This document shows, in pieces, positions 34,499 to 39,687 of a stretch of DNA of 39,687 bases. The DNA lies in the NCBI GenBank assembly GCA_964645625.1, contig CAZYAI010000022.1, positions 1 through 39,687 of the forward strand, given 5' to 3'. The DNA is from AB-137-C09 sp964645625 (GTDB taxonomy: Bacteria > Pseudomonadota > Zetaproteobacteria > Mariprofundales > Mariprofundaceae). Both the position numbers and the translations under genes were made by a program. Every line of letters begins with the position of its first letter. Position 1 is the first letter of the stretch. The notes beneath the pieces are model-generated. The model saw only the letters and a program-made list of their open reading frames with translations. It searched no databases and was not told where the DNA came from.

Positions 34499-34538
34499 AA
34501 AGCGGCATGTGCATTTTGGTGTGCATGCCGCTTTTTTT
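34499..34538 (+). terminator. Strong terminator after wza
   Basis: AAAGCGGCATG (34499-34509) pairs perfectly with CATGCCGCTTT (34524-34534), and the T run continues to 34538. It closes the wzb-wza transcript 15 bp after the stop. Confidence 0.9.
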
Positions 34539-34716
34539 ATACCTAAATCCTGCGGTGTTTTGTGCCGTATTGGGTGTGATATATTTGTTTGTATGGCTTT
34601 TTGTGGAAATACGCAGTCACCTTTTTGGTGATGAATATTTTCACAGCATGTCAGACGAATCAATAGATTGTGCTCAGTATGTACAAAATATTCAGGATTT
34701 AGGTTATACATTATAA
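34507..34716 (+). CDS. Possible small membrane protein upstream of cysC (start uncertain)
   Basis: The frame is open for 69 codons and ends 13 bp before cysC. It encodes a hydrophobic stretch (FCAVLGVIYLFVWLFVEI) followed by a polar tail ending GYTL. The first ATG lies inside the wza terminator, so a real product would begin later, for example at GTG 34555. No clear ribosome-binding site was found and no family was recognised. Confidence 0.3.
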   Translation: MCILVCMPLFLYLNPAVFCAVLGVIYLFVWLFVEIRSHLFGDEYFHSMSDESIDCAQYVQNIQDLGYTL

Positions 34717-34729
34717 CCCTAGGCATATT

Positions 34730-35347
34730 ATGACGACAGTAGCAGATAAAAATATTTATTGGCAAGGCAGCCATGTTGATCGCAGTAAGCGTGAAGCCTT
34801 ACAAGGGCATCGTGGTGCTGTGTTATGGTTTACTGGTTTTTCAGGTGCTGGAAAATCAACCTTGGCAAATGCTGTAGAAATGCGTTTGCATGAACTTGCT
34901 GCTCACACCTTTATTTTGGATGGAGACAATGTTCGTCATGGTCTATGTTCAGATCTTGATTTTTCTGATGCAGCGCGTAAGGAAAATATCCGTCGTATCG
35001 GTGAGGTGGCGAAGTTGTTTGTGGATAATGGCACATTGGTTTTGACCGCCTTTATTTCGCCATTCCGTGAAGATCGTGACAGCGTTCGTCGCTTGCTTCC
35101 TGCAGGTGATTTTATTGAGGTGTATTGCGCTTGTGACCTAAGTGTTTGCGAGTCACGCGATGTCAAAGGTCTGTATAAACGTGCCCGCGCTGGCGAAATT
35201 AAGGATTTTACAGGTATCGACTCCCCGTATGAAATTCCTGAAAACCCTGAAATCGTCGTTGATACTGGTGCTATACCGCTATCTGAGTGTGTCGATCAAG
35301 TGTTAGCCTATCTGGTTCAACAAGGTGTTATATCTGATAAAAGTTAG
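34730..35347 (+). CDS. cysC: Adenylylsulfate kinase CysC
   Basis: The 205-residue protein has P-loop GFSGAGKST, the substrate segment LDGDNVRHGLCSDLDFS, RENIRRIGEVAKL-type helix residues and FISPFREDRDSVR. KGLYKRARAGEIKDFTGIDSPYE, the APS-kinase signature, follows. It phosphorylates adenosine 5'-phosphosulfate to PAPS. No other sulfate-assimilation gene (cysDN, cysH) or sulfotransferase is in the window, so it could serve assimilation or provide PAPS for sulfation. Confidence 0.94.
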   Translation: MTTVADKNIYWQGSHVDRSKREALQGHRGAVLWFTGFSGAGKSTLANAVEMRLHELAAHTFILDGDNVRHGLCSDLDFSDAARKENIRRIGEVAKLFVDNGTLVLTAFISPFREDRDSVRRLLPAGDFIEVYCACDLSVCESRDVKGLYKRARAGEIKDFTGIDSPYEIPENPEIVVDTGAIPLSECVDQVLAYLVQQGVISDKS

Positions 35348-35357
35348 GGGACGATTT

Positions 35358-35409
35358 GGGCATGGAAAAGCTATTGCAAGAGCCATGCCCGTTCATTGTT
35401 CGTGTGTTA
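35358..35409 (+). repeat. REP-like palindromic repeat, copy E, between cysC and prfA
   Basis: GGGCATGG (35358-35365) and CCATGCCC (35383-35390) form a perfect 8-bp stem. The following TTCATTGTTCG matches the right edge of copy B. Lying between convergent genes, it may act as a bidirectional transcript end. Confidence 0.65.
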
Positions 35410-36483
35410 AGAACCTTTACGTGAGGCGAGTAAATCTGCTTGATAATGATGCGTTAATTGACCAATCAACTCATCCATATCGCCACTAAGAATTTGCTCT
35501 AATTTGTACAATGTTAGGTTGATGCGATGATCTGTTACGCGACCTTGTGGGAAGTTGTAGGTGCGAATGCGTTCGGAGCGATCACCCGAACCAACCATGC
35601 CTTTGCGTGCATCGGCACGTTCTTGATCTACAGCTTGTTGTTCTTGATCGAATAAGCGTGCTTGCAATACCTTCATGGCCTGTGCTTTGTTTTTATGCTG
35701 GCTGGATTGATCCTGACAACTGGCGACTATTCCAGTAGGAATATGGGTGATGCGCACAGCGGATTCGGTTTTATTGACGTGCTGACCACCAGCACCTGAG
35801 GCGCGGAATACATCAATACGCAGGTCTTCGGGACGAATTTGAATATCTACCTCTAATGCTTCAGGCAGCACAGCTACAGTGCAGGCAGAGGTGTGAATGC
35901 GACCACCAGACTCTGTTTCTGGCACACGTTGTACACGGTGTACGCCTGATTCAAACTTGAAGCAAGAGAAGACATTGCGCCCTGAAATTTGAGCGATTAC
36001 CTCTTTAAAACCACCGATGCCTGTATCATTGGCGGATAATATTTCTACCTGAAACCCTTGTTTTTCGGCATAACGGCTGTACATGCGGAATAGATCTGCG
36101 GCAAATAACGCAGCTTCTTCGCCACCTGTGCCTGCGCGAATTTCAAAAATCGCATTGCGATTATCATTGGGGTCTTTAGGTAGGAGTAATACTTCCAAAG
36201 TTGCCTGACTGGCAGTAATTTGAGTGCGAAGCTCTTGCAACTCATCTTCGGCCATTTCTCGTAGCTCTGCATCGCAATCGGGGTCGGCTATCAAAGCGCG
36301 GTTTTCTTCCTGTTGCTGCACTAGAGCGAAATGTGACTTTACTTGTTGCGCGACAGGGTCAACATCTGAAAATTCTTTGGATATTTCGCTATAACGACGA
36401 TTGTCTGAGGTAACTTCGGGGTCAGCCAATAATGCGATCAGTTCTTCATGGCGGTGAAGTATACTCTCAAGACGATTGTTCAT
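35407..36483 (-). CDS. prfA: Peptide chain release factor 1
   Basis: The 358-residue protein has the standard RF1 length. GAGGQHVNKTESAVR carries the GGQ that triggers peptidyl-tRNA hydrolysis. GGEEAALFAADLFRMY and PETESGGRIHTSACTVAVLP are family segments. It recognises UAA and UAG. Its start overlaps the end of hemA by 17 bp, the hemA-prfA arrangement known in many proteobacteria. The usual next gene, prmC, is absent downstream, where cysC converges. Confidence 0.96.
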   Translation of the reverse strand: MNNRLESILHRHEELIALLADPEVTSDNRRYSEISKEFSDVDPVAQQVKSHFALVQQQEENRALIADPDCDAELREMAEDELQELRTQITASQATLEVLLLPKDPNDNRNAIFEIRAGTGGEEAALFAADLFRMYSRYAEKQGFQVEILSANDTGIGGFKEVIAQISGRNVFSCFKFESGVHRVQRVPETESGGRIHTSACTVAVLPEALEVDIQIRPEDLRIDVFRASGAGGQHVNKTESAVRITHIPTGIVASCQDQSSQHKNKAQAMKVLQARLFDQEQQAVDQERADARKGMVGSGDRSERIRTYNFPQGRVTDHRINLTLYKLEQILSGDMDELIGQLTHHYQADLLASRKGS

Positions 36484-37795
36484 GTTTTTGCCCTTGTGTC
36501 TTAGGCGTTGTTGCCGTTGCAGGTTTGATTTCTACATCAAACAGTTTGCGGGCAGCACCCATCAGTAGATCACCTTCAATATCATCAGGTAATGTCTTAA
36601 GGGTGCGCAAGGTTGGGTGCATGAACCGTTTACTTAATGCTTTGCTGAAACGTTCAACGGCTTCCATCTGGCTATCATCAAAACCTTTCATATAACGCGC
36701 TGCTTTTTCCAGTTCATCGCGACGCAAAGCATCAATTTGTTGTTGAATGCTGCGGATTAAAGGTACTGACTCCAGTGATTTTAACCATCCGAGAAACTCT
36801 TTTTCTTCTTCCGCTAACAGTGCGTAGGCGGCAGTTGCCTCTTTTTCACGGTTCTCTTTATTGCCTTGAACGACCTGTTGTAGGTCATCAATATCATACA
36901 CATACACGCCATCAAGGTCGCCGATGCGTGGGTCAATATCACGTGGAACAGCAATATCGACCAAGAACATCGGTTTGCCTGCACGTTTTTCTACCGCATC
37001 AGCAATCATATCAGGCAGCAGTACATAGGTGTTTGCTCCCGTGCTGGAAATAACAATATCTGCGGCATCAAGGTAATGGGGTAATTGTTCTAGGGTTAGG
37101 GCATGACCATCGTAGTTCATGGCTAAGGTTTTAGCGCGTTCTAAGGTGCGGTTAGCGACTAAAATATCGGTGCAACCTTGACCACGCAAATGTGTGGCTG
37201 CCAATTCAGCCATTTCCCCTGCGCCAATCAGCATCACCGTTTTACCAGTGAGATCACCAAAAATACGTTTGGCTAAATCTACGGCACAGGAAGAGATATT
37301 GACTGTGTTTTTACCAATTCCCGTTTCGCTACGGGCTCGTTTGGCAGCAGAAAACGTATGTTGATACAAACGGTGAAGAATGTGACCTGCGGTATTCGCT
37401 GCCAAGGCACGGTCATAAGAGGTTTTAACCTGACCAAGAATTTGCGGTTCACCCAAAACCAATGAGTCCAAACCTGAAGCTACAGCAAACAAGTGGTGTA
37501 CAGCTTCATCTGTTAAATGAGAATACAAGTGCGGCACAACTTGATCCAATGGCATGTTGGCTGTTTCTGCAAACCATTGATGAACACGAGCGATGGCAGC
37601 ATCAGGGTCATGGGTGACGACTGTCATTTCCACGCGGTTACACGTCGAGAGCAAGGCCGCTTCACGAATGGCAGGATGAGCAACCTTTTGTTGTAGCAAA
37701 GCACTAATTTCATTTTCATGAACAGCCAATCGTTCACGCAACTCCACAGGTGCTGTTTTATGATTAAGACCAATATGACAAATACGCATGCCCAT
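36467..37795 (-). CDS. hemA: Glutamyl-tRNA reductase HemA
   Basis: The 442-residue protein has GLNHKTAPVELRERLA near the N-terminus, LLSTCNRVEMT with the catalytic Cys, GLDSLVLGEPQILGQVK, and the NADPH-binding GAGEMAELAATHL. A C-terminal dimerisation domain completes it. It makes glutamate-1-semialdehyde, the first committed step of tetrapyrrole synthesis. ATG codons at 37795 and 37789 are both possible; the second gives the more usual MRICHIGLNHK start. It is transcribed divergently from the barrel-like gene at 38063. Confidence 0.96.
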   Translation of the reverse strand: MGMRICHIGLNHKTAPVELRERLAVHENEISALLQQKVAHPAIREAALLSTCNRVEMTVVTHDPDAAIARVHQWFAETANMPLDQVVPHLYSHLTDEAVHHLFAVASGLDSLVLGEPQILGQVKTSYDRALAANTAGHILHRLYQHTFSAAKRARSETGIGKNTVNISSCAVDLAKRIFGDLTGKTVMLIGAGEMAELAATHLRGQGCTDILVANRTLERAKTLAMNYDGHALTLEQLPHYLDAADIVISSTGANTYVLLPDMIADAVEKRAGKPMFLVDIAVPRDIDPRIGDLDGVYVYDIDDLQQVVQGNKENREKEATAAYALLAEEEKEFLGWLKSLESVPLIRSIQQQIDALRRDELEKAARYMKGFDDSQMEAVERFSKALSKRFMHPTLRTLKTLPDDIEGDLLMGAARKLFDVEIKPATATTPKTQGQKHEQSS

Positions 37796-37920
37796 AAGCT
37801 AAGAATGACTTCAAGAATGGCAAGCTAAGATGAAGTGATATTGTGCAGTGCGTTTAGCGAATCTGGTTTTGATACAACCTTGTATGATGGAATGTTATTG
37901 CCACAGCGCGTCATAGTGTA

Positions 37921-37983
37921 TTGCATCTATGATGCAAATTTGTATTGTTATTCGCTAATCATACTTTAGATGGGTTGTACAAC
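37921..37983. promoter_or_regulatory. Two short dyads in the hemA divergent intergenic region
   Basis: TTGCATC-TAT-GATGCAA (37921-37937) and GTTGTACAAC (37974-37983) are perfect inverted repeats within the 267-bp gap between hemA and the secreted-protein gene. Either could be an operator; no regulator family is assigned. Confidence 0.35.
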
Positions 37984-38062
37984 AGGTTTGAAAAGCTAGT
38001 GTTTGTTCGCTGTTGAGGATGATTTAGCTGTTATTTTCATAGCTTTAATGAGGGTGTTTTTT

Positions 38063-38839
38063 ATGTTTTTTTTACGAATAATAGCGGCATGCTTATGTCT
38101 ACTAAGCGCAACATTGGGGTGTGCAGAAGAAAAACGTGCGTCGGTTTATCTTAATCCTGGTTCAACATTTGGTACGCCTATTGGTTACGGTGCAGCGAGT
38201 AAACAGGGCTTTATTGGTATTGCAGCCACCGATGGTGTGGGTAGGCAAAATGGCTGGGATGGTTCGGCAGTCGTAGGTGCTGGTGTTGGGAATCCAGAAG
38301 ATTCAGTAGCATTAGAGGCTACAGTGTCGGTAATCAGTGTTTTTCGTCATTTTGGGCGTAGTGGTACGGTAAATGTGAAGCTGCATCGTTGGCTGCCCTT
38401 TAATACAGGTGGTGCTATCGGAGCTGAAAATATTGCTACATGGGGCTTTGCTAAGACAGCTAACACAAAACCAAACTATTATGGTGTATTAACTAAGGTT
38501 TTTGTGTTGGATAAGGATGTAGCAGTACATGAAAAATTACTTACATTGTCATTGGGTGTGGGCAATGGTCGCTTCCAAAGTCAACCTTACTTTTTACCTA
38601 ACCGCAATGCTGCTGTTGCAAACCCTCAAGGTGTAGGTGTGTTTGGTAGTGCTGGTTTGCAATTTCATCGTCAAGCATCGCTAGTCAATAGCTGGACGGG
38701 GCGAGACTGGAATGTTGGACTTTCGCTCGTTCCATTTAAAACAAAGCCTATTGTTGCCACTGTTGGTGCAGTCGATGTGTTACACCGCAATCAACCTGTT
38801 ACACGCTGGGTTGTTGCTATCGGCTATGCCTTTTTATAA
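38063..38839 (+). CDS. Secreted, probably outer-membrane beta-barrel-like protein, unknown function
   Basis: The protein is about 258 residues. The ATG at 38063 follows GAGGG at 8-nt spacing and opens a signal peptide (MFFLRIIAACLCLLSATLGCA). Longer in-frame starts at 38003 and 38048 are less likely. A Cys near the cleavage site does not match the lipobox well. The mature part is rich in Gly, aromatic residues and alternating hydrophobics (YLNPGSTFGTPIGYG, LLTLSLGVGNGRFQS, RDWNVGLSLVPF) and ends in an aromatic residue (VVAIGYAFL). These are traits of outer-membrane barrels. No family was recognised. The next gene is 16 bp downstream. Confidence 0.6.
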   Translation: MFFLRIIAACLCLLSATLGCAEEKRASVYLNPGSTFGTPIGYGAASKQGFIGIAATDGVGRQNGWDGSAVVGAGVGNPEDSVALEATVSVISVFRHFGRSGTVNVKLHRWLPFNTGGAIGAENIATWGFAKTANTKPNYYGVLTKVFVLDKDVAVHEKLLTLSLGVGNGRFQSQPYFLPNRNAAVANPQGVGVFGSAGLQFHRQASLVNSWTGRDWNVGLSLVPFKTKPIVATVGAVDVLHRNQPVTRWVVAIGYAFL

Positions 38840-38855
38840 TACATAGGAGCTTATA

Positions 38856-39299
38856 ATGAAAAAATTATATTGGATTACATTAGCTGTAGCGTCTTTATCT
38901 TGTGGTACAGCGTGGGCTGGAACATTACCTGTGCAAGGTGCTGGTGCTAGTGGTTCGGGCGTTGCTGGCGGTGGCTTTTTCACCCCTGTTCCCACCCCTG
39001 TTACGGGTACAGGTGCGCAAATGAATGTGGATATTCCAGATTCAGGCACTGGTGCAGATATGAACGTAGATATTCCAGATTCTGGTGGTACAGACTCTAA
39101 TATTGATATTCCCGATTCTGAATCTACGGATTCAAACATTGATATTCCTGATTCTGAAAACAGTGATCAGAATACTGGAGAAGGTGAAAACCAAGGCAAA
39201 GCTAGTGGCGGTGAGAACCAAGGCAAAGCCAGTGGTGGTGAAAACCAAGGCAAAGCCAGCGGCGGCTCAGACAATGATGAAAATAGGGGAAAAGACTGA
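38856..39299 (+). CDS. Secreted acidic tandem-repeat protein
   Basis: The 147-residue protein has a signal peptide MKKLYWITLAVASLSCGTAWA and a clear AGGAG before the ATG. After a Gly-rich stretch come four N-[VI]-DIPDS repeats with variable spacers (about residues 52-103). Three exact GENQGKASG repeats follow (about 107-135), encoded by three 27-bp tandem units at 39184-39264. The mature protein is strongly acidic and low in hydrophobic residues, so likely disordered or calcium-binding. The DIPDS repeats recall Asp-rich surface repeats, but no family was recognised. It is probably co-transcribed with the barrel-like gene. Confidence 0.6.
   Translation: MKKLYWITLAVASLSCGTAWAGTLPVQGAGASGSGVAGGGFFTPVPTPVTGTGAQMNVDIPDSGTGADMNVDIPDSGGTDSNIDIPDSESTDSNIDIPDSENSDQNTGEGENQGKASGGENQGKASGGENQGKASGGSDNDENRGKD
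39184..39264 (+). repeat. Three 27-bp tandem repeats in the coding region
   Basis: Three in-frame units begin GGTGAAAACCAAGGCAAAGC or a close variant and encode GENQGKASG. They differ mainly at third codon positions, so the peptide is conserved while the DNA has drifted. Confidence 0.85.
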
Positions 39300-39687
39300 T
39301 ACGATAGTATTACGCGGTTTAGATTAGTGGTGCTGTTTTGCATGAGTTTTTAAGAAGTGGAAAACAGTGCCTACTTATGTTGATGTATATAACTTTCTGC
39401 TACTTTGTGCGATGAAACCTTGTTGTGAGGGAGTGGCGGAAAGTTATGTGCTTTGCACGTATTTTTATCTCTATCCTTCACACGTATAGTTTTTCAGCAT
39501 TTGTTGACTGAAATGTTTTGTTAATGTCGATGTGAAAAACACTATCGTATACTTCGTTTGTATCAGACAAAATTTTATCGCGATAATATGATTTTTATCC
39601 TCTTTTATGCGAAACAAGGTTCTTATGGGTTTCTTCTCTGTACACGACAAAACTTTTTCATTGTAGCTCATGGCCCAGTTCTTCCTT
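39300..39687. other. AT-rich terminal stretch without a supported gene
   Basis: I see no credible coding frame, RNA gene or strong hairpin here. It may be the leader of a gene beyond the window; a TATACT at about 39548 has no convincing -35 partner. Confidence 0.5.

Noticed and set aside
39471..39671. 66-codon frame on the - strand at the right end
   Set aside because: No ribosome-binding site, no domain, AT-driven composition; likely chance.

Overview
The window reads as a chromosomal segment of a Gram-negative, moderately AT-rich proteobacterium. The supporting signs are Wza-type and OmpA-type lipoproteins, a DegP-family periplasmic protease, YnbE/YdbL, HtpX/HtpG behind an enterobacterial-style sigma-32 promoter, and a hemA-prfA pair. 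Gamma- or zeta-proteobacterial affiliation is plausible but cannot be settled from sequence alone. No rRNA, tRNA, CRISPR array, transposase or phage gene was seen.

Left third (1-15.6 kb): an extracellular-polysaccharide locus, all on the + strand. A tight operon (1047-10742) encodes a methyltransferase, an asparagine-synthase-like amidotransferase, a heparinase II/III-type lyase, a GDP-mannose 6-dehydrogenase (AlgD-like), a carbamoyltransferase, an SxtJ-family membrane protein, a 50-residue DUF5989/SxtK-like membrane peptide and a GT4 glycosyltransferase. Most junctions overlap or nearly touch. Together they suggest a uronic-acid polymer whose residues may be amidated, methylated and carbamoylated. 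The operon is bracketed by two paralogous repeat proteins. The left one is a 3' fragment. The right one is a complete secreted protein with a seven-bladed RCC1 propeller, a HYR-like module and four approximately 90-residue repeats. A secreted clan GH-A glycoside hydrolase follows; its signal-peptide codons contain a terminator-like hairpin.

Middle (15.8-27.4 kb): housekeeping and stress genes. hrpA and an S4-domain hslR-like gene are on +. On - are a glutaredoxin-like gene and a DegP-family protease, a yefM-yoeB toxin-antitoxin pair with a DUF2269 membrane protein, the htpX-htpG heat-shock pair, and a cytochrome b561-type membrane protein. The toxin-antitoxin segment lies between imperfect 38-bp direct repeats and contains a perfect 29-bp-arm palindrome.

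Right third (27.7-39.7 kb): thiO, then a three-gene candidate envelope machine. It comprises a MotA/TolQ-like channel, a MotB-like stator subunit lacking an OmpA domain, and a separate coiled-coil OmpA-like lipoprotein. ynbE-ydbL without ydbH, a Wzb/Wza pair without Wzc, cysC, hemA-prfA, and a secreted barrel-like protein with an acidic repeat protein follow.

Two families of short structured intergenic repeats recur. One is a MITE-like element with terminal inverted repeats (three copies). The other is a REP-like palindrome (five copies). They account for most intergenic sequence from 15.6 to 35.4 kb.
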